Shown in pieces: positions 24,809 to 34,374 of a stretch of 64,000 nucleotides of DNA. The stretch comes from Hyphomicrobiales bacterium (lineage in GTDB: Bacteria; Pseudomonadota; Alphaproteobacteria; Rhizobiales; Rhizobiaceae), in the NCBI GenBank assembly GCA_900466945.1, contig UBNV01000021.1, positions 274,206-338,205 on the forward strand, read 5' to 3'. Under the pieces are notes generated by a model. The model saw nothing but the letters and a program-made list of their open reading frames with translations, had not been told where the DNA came from and ran no database searches. The first letter of the stretch is position 1. Every line of letters starts with the position of its first letter. The position numbers were made by a program, and so were the translations under genes.

Positions 24809-27634
24809 ATGGCCAAAGCAGACCTCGCCTTCGACGACCTCCTCGATATCGACGCGCTTCGTGCGTCCTGCAAGACGGTCGCGGCGGCCGGATGCGGCAA
24901 TATGCTGGAGACCCGCTCGAAGCTATTGCCAATCCTGAAAAAGGCCTCGGCCGATGCCCGCGAACAGGCGCGCCTGAAGCTCTTTGAAGATGGCAGCGGC
25001 ATGAACTGCGCCAACCGCATCTCCTGGATCCAGGATCAGCTGATCTCGGTGATCTTCGATTTCGCTCGCATCCATGTCTATCCGAAGGACACCGACGGTC
25101 TCTCGGTCGCAGCCGTCGGCGGTTATGGTCGCGGCACGCTCGCGCCCGGCTCGGATATCGATCTACTCTTCCTGCTGCCGCCTAAGGCCGGACCCGCGAT
25201 GCACAAGGCGGTCGAGTTCGTGCTCTACCTCCTCTGGGACGTCGGCTTCAAGGTTGGCCACGCCACCCGTACCGTCGAGGAATGCATCCGCCTGTCAAAG
25301 GCCGACATGACCATCCGCACGGCGATCCTCGAAACGCGCCATATCTGCGGTGACGAGGCACTGGTGACGGAACTCCAACAACGCTTCGACCAGGAAGTCA
25401 CGACCGGCACCGCGCCTGAGTTCATCGCCGCCAAGCTCGCCGAACGTGACGAACGCCACCGCAAGGCCGGCGACAGCCGTTATCTGGTCGAGCCGAACGT
25501 CAAGGAAGGCAAGGGCGGGCTGCGCGATCTCCAGACCCTCTTCTGGATCGCCAAATACAACTACCACGTCCGTGACACCGATGACCTTGTACGCCTGGGC
25601 GTGCTCTCTCGCCATGAATGGCGACTCTTCCAGAAGGCCGACGATTTCCTCTGGGCGGTCCGCTGCCACATGCATTATCTGACCGGCAAGCCGGAAGAGC
25701 GGCTCTATTTCGATATCCAGCCGGAGATCGCTAAAAACCTGGACTACCAGGCGCGTCCGGGTCTCTCCGCTGTCGAACGTTTCATGAAGCATTACTTCCT
25801 GGTGGCCAAGGACGTCGGTGACCTCACCCGCATCTTTGCGGCTGCCCTGGAAGACCAGCAGGCCAAAGCCGCCCCTGGCATCGGCGGCATGATCGGCCGT
25901 TTCGCCAATCGCCCGCGCAAGATCCCCGGTGCCAGCGAATTCATCGACGATCGCGGCCGTATTGCGCTCGCCGGTCCCGGTGTCTTCAAGAAGGACCCGA
26001 TGTCGATCATGCGCCTCTTCCATGTGGCGGATCTGAACGGGCTGGAATTCCACCCCGACGCCCTGAAGGCGGTCACCCGCTCGCTGTCGCTGGTCGACAA
26101 TACCTTCCGCGAAAGCACGGAGGCGAACCGCCTCTTCCTGTCGATCCTCACCTCCCGCAAGGATCCGGGCTTCATCCTGCGCCGCATGAACGAGGCCGGC
26201 GTGCTCGGCCGCTTCATCCCGGAATTCGGCAAGATCGTCTCGATGATGCAGTTCAACATGTATCATCACTACACCGTCGACGAGCATCTCATCCGCACCG
26301 TCGAGGTTCTGTCGGAAATCGACAATGGCAAGGCGGAGGAAGTCCACCCGCTCGCCAACAAGATCATGCCGGAGATCGAGGATCGTCAGGCACTCTACGT
26401 CGCGATCCTCCTGCACGACATCGCCAAGGGCCGCCAGGAGGACCACTCCATCGCCGGCGCCAAGGTCGCCCGCAAGCTCTGCCCGCGTCTCGGCCTCTCG
26501 CCCAAGCAGACCGAAATGGTGGCCTGGCTCATCGACCAGCATCTCCTGATGTCCATGGTCGCCCAGACCCGCGATCTGCACGACCGAAAGACCATCACCG
26601 ACTTCGCCGAAAAGGTGCAGTCGCTCGATCGCCTCAAGATGCTGCTGGTGTTGACGGTCTGCGATATCCGCGCCGTCGGCCCGGGTGTCTGGAACGGCTG
26701 GAAGGGACAGCTCCTGCGCACGCTCTACTACGAGACCGAACTGCTGCTGTCAGGCGGCTTTTCCCAGGTCTCCCGCAAGGAGCGCGCCAAGCATGCCGCC
26801 GAGCAGCTTACCAAGGCGCTCGAAGGCTGGAGCCAAAAGGACCAGCGCACCTATACCAAGCTGCATTACGAGCCCTATCTGCTCTCAGTTGATCTCGAAG
26901 ACCAGGTGCGCCACGCCCATTTCATTCGCCAGACGGACAAATCGGGCCAGGCGCTCGCCACCATGGTGCGCACCCACCAGTTCCATGCGATTACCGAGAT
27001 CACCGTGCTCTCGCCGGACCATCCGCGCCTGCTGTCGATCATCGCCGGCGCCTGTGCAGCTGCCGGCGCCAACATCGCCGACGCGCAGATCTTCACGACC
27101 TCGGATGGCCGCGCGCTCGATACGATCCTGATCAACCGTGAATTCCCGATTGACGAGGACGAGACGCGCCGTGCTGCCACGATCGGCAAGATGATCGAGG
27201 ACGTGCTCTCGGGCCGTAAGCGCCTGCCAGAGGTCATCGCCACGCGCACGAAGGGCAAGAAGAAGAACAAGACCTTCCCGGTCCAGCCGGATGTGCGCAT
27301 CTCCAACGCGCTCTCCAACAAGTTTACGGTCATCGAGGTCGAATGCCTCGACCGCATCGGCCTTCTGGCCGAAATCACGGCTGTCCTGTCGGACCTCTCG
27401 CTCGACATCCACTCGGCTCGTATCACCACCTTCGGCGAAAAGGTCATCGACACCTTCTACGTTACCGATCTCGTCGGCCAGAAGGTCACCAACGAGAACC
27501 GCCAGGCGAATATAGCAAATCGCCTGAAGCCCGTGATGACCGAGCAGCCGGATGAGCTGAAGGACAATATGCCCTCGGGCATCATCGCCCAGCCACACCG
27601 CGCAGCACCAGCGCCGAAAAAGGCACGGGCCTGA
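24809..27634 (+). CDS. glnD: [Protein-PII] uridylyltransferase / uridylyl-removing enzyme
   Basis: 941 residues; the primary nitrogen sensor that uridylylates and deuridylylates PII proteins in response to glutamine. Domains in order: nucleotidyltransferase with GGYGRGTLAPGSDIDLL (catalytic aspartates near 116 and 118), the HD hydrolase domain with H536-D537 (LLHDIAKGRQEDH), and two C-terminal ACT domains starting near 731 and 841 that bind glutamine. The mutS-glnD-murJ order is typical of rhizobia. The murJ start is four bases after its stop. Confidence 0.97.
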   Translation: MAKADLAFDDLLDIDALRASCKTVAAAGCGNMLETRSKLLPILKKASADAREQARLKLFEDGSGMNCANRISWIQDQLISVIFDFARIHVYPKDTDGLSVAAVGGYGRGTLAPGSDIDLLFLLPPKAGPAMHKAVEFVLYLLWDVGFKVGHATRTVEECIRLSKADMTIRTAILETRHICGDEALVTELQQRFDQEVTTGTAPEFIAAKLAERDERHRKAGDSRYLVEPNVKEGKGGLRDLQTLFWIAKYNYHVRDTDDLVRLGVLSRHEWRLFQKADDFLWAVRCHMHYLTGKPEERLYFDIQPEIAKNLDYQARPGLSAVERFMKHYFLVAKDVGDLTRIFAAALEDQQAKAAPGIGGMIGRFANRPRKIPGASEFIDDRGRIALAGPGVFKKDPMSIMRLFHVADLNGLEFHPDALKAVTRSLSLVDNTFRESTEANRLFLSILTSRKDPGFILRRMNEAGVLGRFIPEFGKIVSMMQFNMYHHYTVDEHLIRTVEVLSEIDNGKAEEVHPLANKIMPEIEDRQALYVAILLHDIAKGRQEDHSIAGAKVARKLCPRLGLSPKQTEMVAWLIDQHLLMSMVAQTRDLHDRKTITDFAEKVQSLDRLKMLLVLTVCDIRAVGPGVWNGWKGQLLRTLYYETELLLSGGFSQVSRKERAKHAAEQLTKALEGWSQKDQRTYTKLHYEPYLLSVDLEDQVRHAHFIRQTDKSGQALATMVRTHQFHAITEITVLSPDHPRLLSIIAGACAAAGANIADAQIFTTSDGRALDTILINREFPIDEDETRRAATIGKMIEDVLSGRKRLPEVIATRTKGKKKNKTFPVQPDVRISNALSNKFTVIEVECLDRIGLLAEITAVLSDLSLDIHSARITTFGEKVIDTFYVTDLVGQKVTNENRQANIANRLKPVMTEQPDELKDNMPSGIIAQPHRAAPAPKKARA

Positions 27635-27637
27635 GGA

Positions 27638-29248
27638 ATGAGCCTCGTCAAGAAATTCATGACGGTCGGTGGGGCGACGCTCGGCAGCCGCATCTTCGGC
27701 TTCGCGCGCGAAACCCTGATGGCCGCAGCGCTGGGCACCGGCCCGGTCGCAGACGTCTTCTACGCCGCCTTCCGATTTCCCAACCTCTTCCGGCGTCTCT
27801 TCGCCGAAGGCGCCTTCAACGCTGCCTTCGTGCCGCTTTTCGCCAAGGAGATCGAAGCGAACGGCATCGATGGCGCCAAGCGCTTTTCCGAGGAAGTCTT
27901 CGGCGTCCTCTTTTCGGTCCTGCTGATCCTCACCATTGGCATGCAGCTTTCGATGCCGCTGCTCGTCCAGTGGATCATCGCGCCCGGCTTTGCCGACGAC
28001 CAGGAGAAGTTCGACCTGACGGTTCGCCTTGCGATCGTCATGTTTCCCTATCTGATGTGTATGTCGCTGACGGCCATGCTGAGCGGCATGCTGAATTCGC
28101 TGCACCACTTCTTTGCAGCGGCGATTGCGCCCGTCTTCCTTAATATCTTGATGATCGGCGCACTCGGCTGGGCGCTCTGGACGGGTGCCGATCCGGCAGC
28201 CACCGCCTGGGCGCTGTCCTGGTCGGTGCTCGGGGCAGGCCTCCTGCAGATGGCCGTCGTCTATCTCGGCGTCCGCCATGCCGGCATCCGCATCGGCTTC
28301 AAGCGCCCGCGGATCACCCCCAATGTGAAGCGCCTCCTGGTGCTGGCCGTCCCCGCCGCGATCACCGGCGGCATCACCCAGATCAACCAGCTGATCGGCC
28401 AGGCCATCGCTTCCACCAAGGAGGGCGCGATCTCCGCCCTGCAATATGCCGACCGTATCTATCAGCTGCCGCTTGGCGTCGTCGGTGTCGCGGTTGCTGT
28501 CGTGCTGTTGCCGGAACTCGCGCGTGCGCTCAAGGGCGGACACATGAAGGAGGCGGAAACCCTCCAGAACCGCTCGATCGAATTCGTTCTCTTCCTGACG
28601 CTCCCGGCCGCTGCCGCCATCTGGGTCCTCTCCGACGAGATTATCCGGGTTCTCTACGAGCGCGGCGCATTTTCTGAACAGAACACCGCCGTCGTCGCCT
28701 CGATCCTGGCCATCTACGGCATCGGCTTGCCTGGTTTCGTGCTGATCAAGGCTTTGCAGCCGGGATACTATGCCCGCGAAGACACCAAGACCCCGATGCG
28801 CTTCACCATGGTCTCGGTCGCACTCAACACCGGCCTTGCGCTCACGCTTTTCCCGATCTTCGAGGAGAGCGGTATCGCGATCGCAGAAGCCGCCGCCGGC
28901 TGGACCAATACCATCTTGCTATTCTCGGTCCTGCTCTGGCGCGGCCATCTCGTCTTCGAGTGGTCGCTGGTCACGCGGACCGTGCGACTGATGTTTGCCT
29001 CAGGCGTGATGGCGGGCCTTCTCGTCTACCTGTCCGATCGCTGGTCGTCCTGGTTGACGCCGGCAAGCCCGCTTTTCGATCAGGTTCTGGCTCTGGGTGC
29101 ACTCGTGGTCGTCGCCATGCCCGTCTACTTCGGCATCGCCTTCCTCATCGGTGGTGCCGATATCGGCATGATCCGCCGCAGCCTCAAGCGCAGGAAGAAG
29201 ACAACCTACGAGGCCGAAACGACCCCGTCCGATATGGATCAGCAGTAA
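27638..29248 (+). CDS. murJ: Lipid II flippase MurJ
   Basis: 536 residues, a polytopic MVF/MOP-superfamily membrane protein with about 14 hydrophobic segments. It flips lipid II across the inner membrane for peptidoglycan synthesis. Family blocks: GGATLGSRIFGFARETLMAA, FRFPNLFRRLFAEGAFNAAFVP split over its end, and LIKALQPGYYAREDTKTPM. It is closely coupled to glnD. The end overlaps the convergent M15 gene by ten bases. Confidence 0.96.
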   Translation: MSLVKKFMTVGGATLGSRIFGFARETLMAAALGTGPVADVFYAAFRFPNLFRRLFAEGAFNAAFVPLFAKEIEANGIDGAKRFSEEVFGVLFSVLLILTIGMQLSMPLLVQWIIAPGFADDQEKFDLTVRLAIVMFPYLMCMSLTAMLSGMLNSLHHFFAAAIAPVFLNILMIGALGWALWTGADPAATAWALSWSVLGAGLLQMAVVYLGVRHAGIRIGFKRPRITPNVKRLLVLAVPAAITGGITQINQLIGQAIASTKEGAISALQYADRIYQLPLGVVGVAVAVVLLPELARALKGGHMKEAETLQNRSIEFVLFLTLPAAAAIWVLSDEIIRVLYERGAFSEQNTAVVASILAIYGIGLPGFVLIKALQPGYYAREDTKTPMRFTMVSVALNTGLALTLFPIFEESGIAIAEAAAGWTNTILLFSVLLWRGHLVFEWSLVTRTVRLMFASGVMAGLLVYLSDRWSSWLTPASPLFDQVLALGALVVVAMPVYFGIAFLIGGADIGMIRRSLKRRKKTTYEAETTPSDMDQQ

Positions 29249-29658
29249 GTCCAGGTCCGCTTCGGTCCGATATCGACATGCACGATGCCGTTGCAATAGC
29301 GGCCGATGCCGCCGATGCCGGGAGCTGTGCGGGCCGCCGCCACGATCTTCTTCTCGGACACGCCGGGCACCCGGATATCGGCTGCGAAACAGTGGCTGTG
29401 CTGGGAACGGCCCGAACGCGGGCGATGGCCGGAGGTCACGACCGGCCTTTTGCCGGTCTTCTTGGCGATATGGGCGAGAATGCCCTTCAGTTCGTCGGGA
29501 AAACAGTTGGCTTTGACGCTGACACGCTGCAACGTGTAGGCAACCGCCGTGTCATGCTTCATGAAAAAATGGCGCTTCTTCTTCTCGACGGCCTCCGCAG
29601 GGGAGAGGAGGCCGAACGAAAGAACGCAGCCGAGCGCGACGCGAAACAATGTGCGCAT
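29239..29658 (-). CDS. Secreted M15-family (YcbK-like) peptidase
   Basis: 139 residues. The N-terminal signal peptide (LFRVALGCVLSFGLLSPAEA) is followed by a small Peptidase_M15_3 domain. Likely zinc ligands and catalytic residues lie in SGHRPRSGRSQHSHCFAADI and in the C-terminal GIVHVDIG. Such proteins act on peptidoglycan stem peptides in the periplasm. Two cysteines near each end may form a disulfide. It converges on murJ. Confidence 0.8.
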   Translation of the reverse strand: MRTLFRVALGCVLSFGLLSPAEAVEKKKRHFFMKHDTAVAYTLQRVSVKANCFPDELKGILAHIAKKTGKRPVVTSGHRPRSGRSQHSHCFAADIRVPGVSEKKIVAAARTAPGIGGIGRYCNGIVHVDIGPKRTWTYC

Positions 29659-29909
29659 GAGTGACCTTCTGGAATGAGATTGTTGTTTTCAGCGATCCAG
29701 ATCGCTTGTGGCGGTTTTTTATTCCTGCAAATGTGTCAAATTTGGTGCGCTTTACTCGGAATGGCGATTGCGCCTGTTTTTTGGGCGCTTGGAATGCTGG
29801 TTATTAGCGTGCAAAACCATTCCTTAAACCCCTCAAATATGGGAGAAAATTTTTCTCTGAGTGACATTGTCGGCCTGCGAGTCACAATCCGAATCGAAGG
29901 ACCCTTCCG

Positions 29910-30320
29910 ATGACCATGAACAGGCTCTTTCTCGTCAGTTTGGTGGTCGATAGCTACGACCGCGCAAAGAGTTTCTATTGCGAAGGTCTCGGCTTCGATT
30001 GCGTGGAGGACACGGCTATGCCGGACGGCAAGCGCTGGCTGGTTGTCCGCCCGACCGGCGGGAATGGGGCGGCCCTGCTGCTGGCCGAAGCGACGGATGA
30101 TGCCCAGCGCGCCGCGATCGGCAACCAGACCGGCGGTCGCGTCGGCTTCTTCCTGGAGACCGATGATTTCGCCCGCGACCACCGCCGTTTCACGGAAGCC
30201 GGTATTATCTTCCAGGAAGAGGCGCGTCATGAGCCCTATGGCACAGTTGCCGTATTTGCCGATCTCTATGGAAATCTCTGGGATCTGATCGAGCGGGCGA
30301 AGCCTCAGACGCAAAAGTGA
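29910..30320 (+). CDS. VOC-family (glyoxalase-like) protein
   Basis: 136 residues. It begins MTMNRLFLVSLVVDSYDRAK, one beta-alpha unit of the VOC fold, and ends with the paired strand and terminal motif VFADLYGNLWDLIE that supplies the conserved glutamate. Substrate unknown. AAGGA lies eight bases before the ATG. It is unlike the other VOC protein at 5.3 kb outside the fold. Confidence 0.85.
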   Translation: MTMNRLFLVSLVVDSYDRAKSFYCEGLGFDCVEDTAMPDGKRWLVVRPTGGNGAALLLAEATDDAQRAAIGNQTGGRVGFFLETDDFARDHRRFTEAGIIFQEEARHEPYGTVAVFADLYGNLWDLIERAKPQTQK

Positions 30321-30408
30321 GCGCTTGATTGCGCCCCGCCCGCCGTGCATAAGCCCTGACCGACACGATCAGAAGATCGGGCCCTCCACCAGCCTGTTGA
30401 GGATTAGA

Positions 30409-31473
30409 ATGACTGAGTTCAAGCCGCTGGTATTCTCCGGCGTTCAGCCCACCGGCAACCTCCATCTCGGCAACTATCTCGGTGCGATCAGAAAGTTCGT
30501 CGCGCTGCAGGAAAACAACGACTGCATCTACTGTGTCGTCGACATGCACGCCCTGACGGCCCAACTGGTCCATGAGGACATGCCGACCCAGATTCGCTCG
30601 ATCACCGCCGCCTTCCTAGCCGCTGGCATCGACCCGAAGAAGCACATCGTGTTCAACCAGTCCCAGGTGCCGCAGCATGCGGAGCTCGCCTGGATCTTCA
30701 ATTGCGTCGCCCGCATCGGCTGGATGAACCGCATGACGCAGTTCAAGGACAAGGCCGGCAAGGACCGTGAGCAGGCTTCGCTCGGTCTCTACGCCTATCC
30801 AAGCCTGATGGCCGCCGACATTCTCGTCTACCGCGCCACCCATGTGCCCGTCGGCGACGACCAGAAGCAGCATCTGGAGCTTGCCCGCGACATTGCCATG
30901 AAGTTCAACCTGGACTTCCACGACAAGATCGTGCCGACCGGCCTCGGCATCGACATCAAGGTCGGCGAAGAGCCGGTGCATGCCTATTTCCCGATGGTCG
31001 AGCCCCTGATCGATGGCCCCGCGCCGCGCGTCATGAGCCTCAAGGACGGCACCAAGAAGATGTCGAAGTCAGATCCGTCCGATCTGTCGCGCATCAACCT
31101 GATGGACGACCAGGAGGCAATCTCCAAGAAGATCCGCAAGGCCAAGACCGATCCCGACGCATTGCCGAGCGAGACGGAAGGCCTGAAGGGCAGGCCGGAA
31201 GCCGACAATCTCGTCGGCATCTTCGCAGCCCTTGCCGACAAGTCGAAGGCCGATGTGCTTTCCGAGTTTGGCGGCCAGCAGTTCTCGGTCTTCAAACCGG
31301 CGCTGATCGATCTTGCCGTCGAGGTTCTGGCACCGATCAATGCCGAGATGCGCCGCCTCATGGAAGACCCCGGTCATATCGATGCGGTGCTGCGAGACGG
31401 CGGCGAGCGTGCCCGCAACCGCGCGGAAAAGACCATGAACGAAGTCCGCGACATCATCGGTTTCGTACGATAA
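30409..31473 (+). CDS. trpS: Tryptophanyl-tRNA synthetase
   Basis: 354 residues, a class I aminoacyl-tRNA synthetase. The HIGH-type motif is TGNLHLGNY at 15-23 and the KMSKS motif is at 217-221. The ATG at 30409 has GAGGATT upstream; the frame runs back to 30325 without family-like sequence. In many rhizobia trpS follows murJ directly; here an M15 gene and a VOC gene lie between. Confidence 0.97.
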   Translation: MTEFKPLVFSGVQPTGNLHLGNYLGAIRKFVALQENNDCIYCVVDMHALTAQLVHEDMPTQIRSITAAFLAAGIDPKKHIVFNQSQVPQHAELAWIFNCVARIGWMNRMTQFKDKAGKDREQASLGLYAYPSLMAADILVYRATHVPVGDDQKQHLELARDIAMKFNLDFHDKIVPTGLGIDIKVGEEPVHAYFPMVEPLIDGPAPRVMSLKDGTKKMSKSDPSDLSRINLMDDQEAISKKIRKAKTDPDALPSETEGLKGRPEADNLVGIFAALADKSKADVLSEFGGQQFSVFKPALIDLAVEVLAPINAEMRRLMEDPGHIDAVLRDGGERARNRAEKTMNEVRDIIGFVR

Positions 31474-31480
31474 GGTCGCG

Positions 31481-31515
31481 GGCGCTGGCGGGTTCGCCCG
31501 GAGCCCGCCCGCGCC
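31481..31515 (+). other. Long GC hairpin after trpS
   Basis: GGCGCTGGCGGG (31481-31492) pairs with CCCGCCCGCGCC (31504-31515) with one mismatch. It begins eight bases after the trpS stop and has no U-tract. It may be a Rho-dependent stop aid or an mRNA 3'-end stabiliser. Confidence 0.5.
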
Positions 31516-31546
31516 AAATCTCATCTGTCCGGCGGCGGGGTTCTCA

Positions 31547-32038
31547 ATGGTTTCAACGCGTCTGTCACGTCTTGAAGGTCACCGTCGCAAATTCATGGCG
31601 GTCATCGACAATACCCCGGAATGCTCGCGCGCGGTCCATTATGCCGGTCGCCGCGCGAAGAATTCCAATGGCGGACTGGTACTGATCTACGTGATCCCCG
31701 ACGGCGATTTCCAGCAATGGCTGGGTGTTGAGGAGATCATGCGGGCGGAAGCTCGGGAAGAGGCCGATGCCATCATGGCAAAGGCAGCCCAGACGGTGCG
31801 AGACACAATCGGCATCGAGCCCGAACTGGTCATCCGCGAGGGAAGCGCCTATCCCGAGATCAACGGCCTGATCGAGGAAGACCGCGACATCGCGATCCTG
31901 GTTCTGGCCGCGGGCTCGACCAAGGAAGGTCCTGGTCCGCTGGTTTCGATGATCGCCGGCCGCGGTGCTGCCTTCCCGATCCCGGTCACGGTCCTGCCGG
32001 ATTCGCTAACGGATGAGGAAATCGACGCGCTCTGCTGA
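31547..32038 (+). CDS. Universal stress protein (UspA family)
   Basis: 163 residues with a single Usp domain: start KFMAVIDNTPECSRAVHYAG, end VLAAGSTKEGPGPLVSMIAG, where a glycine-rich stretch forms the nucleotide-binding loop. Role in stress survival is general and the partner unknown. It lies between trpS and nfuA on the same strand, the usual rhizobial order. Confidence 0.88.
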   Translation: MVSTRLSRLEGHRRKFMAVIDNTPECSRAVHYAGRRAKNSNGGLVLIYVIPDGDFQQWLGVEEIMRAEAREEADAIMAKAAQTVRDTIGIEPELVIREGSAYPEINGLIEEDRDIAILVLAAGSTKEGPGPLVSMIAGRGAAFPIPVTVLPDSLTDEEIDALC

Positions 32039-32139
32039 TGTCGACTTCCTGATGATCATGTCTTGAAGATGCGGCCCACAAGGTCTATTTTGGAAGTATT
32101 CTAATCTTTAGCGGTGCCATCACCGCCCCGGAGACCACC

Positions 32140-32703
32140 ATGTTCATCCAGACCGAAGCCACGCCGAACCCGGCGACCCTGAAATTCCTGCCGGGCAAGG
32201 TTGTCATGCAGACCGGCACGGCGGAATTCCGCGACGCCGACAGTGCGGCGGCTTCGCCGCTCGCCTCGCGCATCTTCACGATCCCGGGCGTCACGGGCGT
32301 CTTCTTCGGCTATGATTTCGTCACCGTCTCGAAGGACGGCCCCGAATGGCAGCATCTGAAGCCGGCCATCCTCGGCACGATCATGGAGCATTTCATGAGC
32401 GGCGCCCCGGTCATGGGCACAGCCTCGACCTCCGCCCAGACCGATAGCGAAGAGGAATTCTTTGAGGCTGGCGACGAGACGATTGTTGCGACGATCAAGG
32501 AACTGCTCGAAACGCGTGTGCGCCCGGCCGTTGCCCAGGACGGCGGCGACATCACCTTCCGCGGTTTCAAAGATGGCAAGGTCTTCCTCAACATGAAGGG
32601 CTCCTGCGCCGGTTGCCCGTCCTCGACGGCGACCCTGAAGCACGGCGTGCAGAACCTGCTGCGCCACTTCGTGCCCGAAGTGCAGGAAGTCGAAGCGGTC
32701 TGA
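32140..32703 (+). CDS. NifU-like Fe-S scaffold/carrier protein (NfuA type)
   Basis: 187 residues. The N-terminal Nfu_N domain (MFIQTEATPNPATLKFLPG) is followed by a C-terminal NifU domain carrying CAGC with C156 and C159, which binds and passes on a 4Fe-4S cluster. The N-terminal domain helps target selection. It lies 21 bases before tsaB. MiaB, encoded nearby at 35.2 kb, is a plausible client, since NfuA supports MiaB in E. coli. Confidence 0.93.
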   Translation: MFIQTEATPNPATLKFLPGKVVMQTGTAEFRDADSAAASPLASRIFTIPGVTGVFFGYDFVTVSKDGPEWQHLKPAILGTIMEHFMSGAPVMGTASTSAQTDSEEEFFEAGDETIVATIKELLETRVRPAVAQDGGDITFRGFKDGKVFLNMKGSCAGCPSSTATLKHGVQNLLRHFVPEVQEVEAV

Positions 32704-32724
32704 TCGGACCGGACTGGAGACGAG

Positions 32725-33372
32725 ATGATCGTTCTTGCGATCGACACGGCGGGTGTGGACTGCGCAGCCGCCGTTTTTGATTCAACGGCGGGCGAGCTGC
32801 TCGGCAGCGTCAGCGAAACCATTGGTCGCGGTCACGCAGAGCGACTGATGGCGATGATCGACGGGGCTCTGGACGAGGCCAAACTCACGCTCACTGATAT
32901 CGATCGAATTGGCGTCACTGTTGGTCCGGGCTCATTTACAGGCATTCGCGTAGGTGTGGCCGCCGCCCGAGGCCTCTCCTTGGCCCTCGACAGGGAATGT
33001 GTCGGCATATCGACGCTTGCCGTACTGGCCGAGGCGGCGGGCAGTGCCGTCAGGCCGGTTCTTGCAGCGATCAATGCCCATCGTGACGAGGTCTATGCGC
33101 AAAGTTTCGAAAACGGCGAGCCGCGGGGAGAGCCACAGCTGCTGCAACTCGACGATTATCTCGCCCGCGCGGCCGTGCCCGGCATCGTGCTGATCGGTTC
33201 GGCATCGGCCCTGGTCGAAGACCGGGAGGCGCAAACCAGCCCCGATCACTTCCCCATCGACATCGTCGCGCGTCTCTCCGCATCGGCGAAAGCTCAGGGC
33301 AAGCCGAAGCCGCTCTATCTGCGCGGACCGGATGCGAAACCGCAGACCGGGTTTGCCGTACCGAGAGCCTGA
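32725..33372 (+). CDS. tsaB: tRNA threonylcarbamoyladenosine biosynthesis protein TsaB
   Basis: 215 residues of the ASKHA fold. MIVLAIDTAGVDCAAAV forms the nucleotide-binding start and VGPGSFTGIRVG the family motif. TsaB scaffolds TsaD and TsaE for t6A37 synthesis in tRNAs reading ANN codons. The rimI start is one base after its stop, so they are translated together. Confidence 0.93.
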   Translation: MIVLAIDTAGVDCAAAVFDSTAGELLGSVSETIGRGHAERLMAMIDGALDEAKLTLTDIDRIGVTVGPGSFTGIRVGVAAARGLSLALDRECVGISTLAVLAEAAGSAVRPVLAAINAHRDEVYAQSFENGEPRGEPQLLQLDDYLARAAVPGIVLIGSASALVEDREAQTSPDHFPIDIVARLSASAKAQGKPKPLYLRGPDAKPQTGFAVPRA

Positions 33373-33373
33373 C

Positions 33374-33871
33374 ATGCGCGACAGCCTGTTCTACCGCCAG
33401 CCCGAATTCGAAATCGTCCCCATGACATCCGAGCACTGTCGCGCGGTGGCGGATCTGCATGCCCAGCGCTTCCCGCGCGCCTGGGGCGACGGCGAGTTCG
33501 TCAGCCTTCTGCTCCAGCCCAACACTTTCGGCTTCGCCGCCTGGCAGACCAACACCCTGATCTTCAAGGCCCCGCTGTCGGGCTTCGTATTGGCGCGCGA
33601 GGTGGCCGGCGAGGCCGAGATCCTGACGATCGCCGTCAGCGACAAGGTCGCCCGTTTTGGTCTCGGCTGGCGGCTCATGCAGGCAGCCCTTCGCGAGGCA
33701 AAGGCGAGGGGCGGTGAGTCCATGTTTCTCGAGGTCGATGACGGCAATCAGGCGGCCCTCGGCCTGTACCACAAGCTCGGCTTCGAGAAGGCCGGCGAAC
33801 GCCCGGCATACTATGCCGACGAAAACGGTCGCAGGTCCTCCGCGCTTGTCATGCGCCGTGATCTTCGCTAA
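33374..33871 (+). CDS. rimI: Ribosomal-protein-alanine N-acetyltransferase RimI
   Basis: 165 residues, GNAT fold. The acetyl-CoA loop ILTIAVSDKVARFGLGWRLM is followed by the C-terminal segment MFLEVDDGNQAALGLYHKLG. It acetylates the N-terminus of S18 and possibly other proteins. The tsaB-rimI pair is a standard bacterial linkage. The frame extends upstream to 33332 inside tsaB, but the ATG at 33374 fits the family start. Confidence 0.9.
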   Translation: MRDSLFYRQPEFEIVPMTSEHCRAVADLHAQRFPRAWGDGEFVSLLLQPNTFGFAAWQTNTLIFKAPLSGFVLAREVAGEAEILTIAVSDKVARFGLGWRLMQAALREAKARGGESMFLEVDDGNQAALGLYHKLGFEKAGERPAYYADENGRRSSALVMRRDLR

Positions 33872-33915
33872 CCGGTCGGTTGGACGAACCGACCATCTGC
33901 GGATATGCTGACACA

Positions 33916-34344
33916 ATGAATGACGCCCTGAAATCCTTGGAAGCGCTGTGTGCCGAACGCGGCATGCGCATGACCGAACAGCGCCGCGTCATCGCCCGCA
34001 TCCTCGAGGATTCGGACGATCACCCCGATGTCGAGGAGCTCTATCGTCGGTCATCCAAGGTCGACGCCAAGATCTCGATCTCGACGGTCTACCGTACCGT
34101 CAAGCTCTTCGAGGACGCCGGCATCATCGAACGCCACGACTTTCGCGATGGCCGGTCGCGCTATGAAACCGTGCCGGAAGAACATCACGACCACCTGATC
34201 GATCTGAAGACCGGCACCGTCGTCGAATTTCATTCGCCAGAAATCGAGGCACTGCAGGAGCGCATTGCCCGCGAACACGGCTTCCGCCTCGTCGGCCATC
34301 GCCTCGAGCTCTATGGCATCCCGCTGTCGAAGGACGAGAAGTGA
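33916..34344 (+). CDS. mur: Fur-superfamily regulator, probably Mur (manganese-responsive)
   Basis: 142 residues. The winged-helix domain (MRMTEQRRVIARILEDSDDH, then ISISTVYRTVKLFEDAGIIE) is canonical. In the dimerisation domain the metal-site histidines EEHHDHLI are present, but the structural CxxC that follows in classical Fur is replaced (DLKT), and no second C-terminal CxxC exists. Rhizobial Fur homologues of this type are known as Mur, sensing Mn2+ and repressing sitABCD or mntH; that assignment is inferred. It follows rimI by 44 bases. Confidence 0.88.
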   Translation: MNDALKSLEALCAERGMRMTEQRRVIARILEDSDDHPDVEELYRRSSKVDAKISISTVYRTVKLFEDAGIIERHDFRDGRSRYETVPEEHHDHLIDLKTGTVVEFHSPEIEALQERIAREHGFRLVGHRLELYGIPLSKDEK

Positions 34345-34374
34345 GCCGATGCTCGCCATGCCAGTGAGGCTCGC

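Noticed and set aside
29674..29913. A 79-codon frame with a hydrophobic start, overlapping the VOC start by four bases
   Set aside because: No ribosome-binding site, lower GC than the surrounding genes and no family resemblance; more likely the promoter and leader of the VOC gene.
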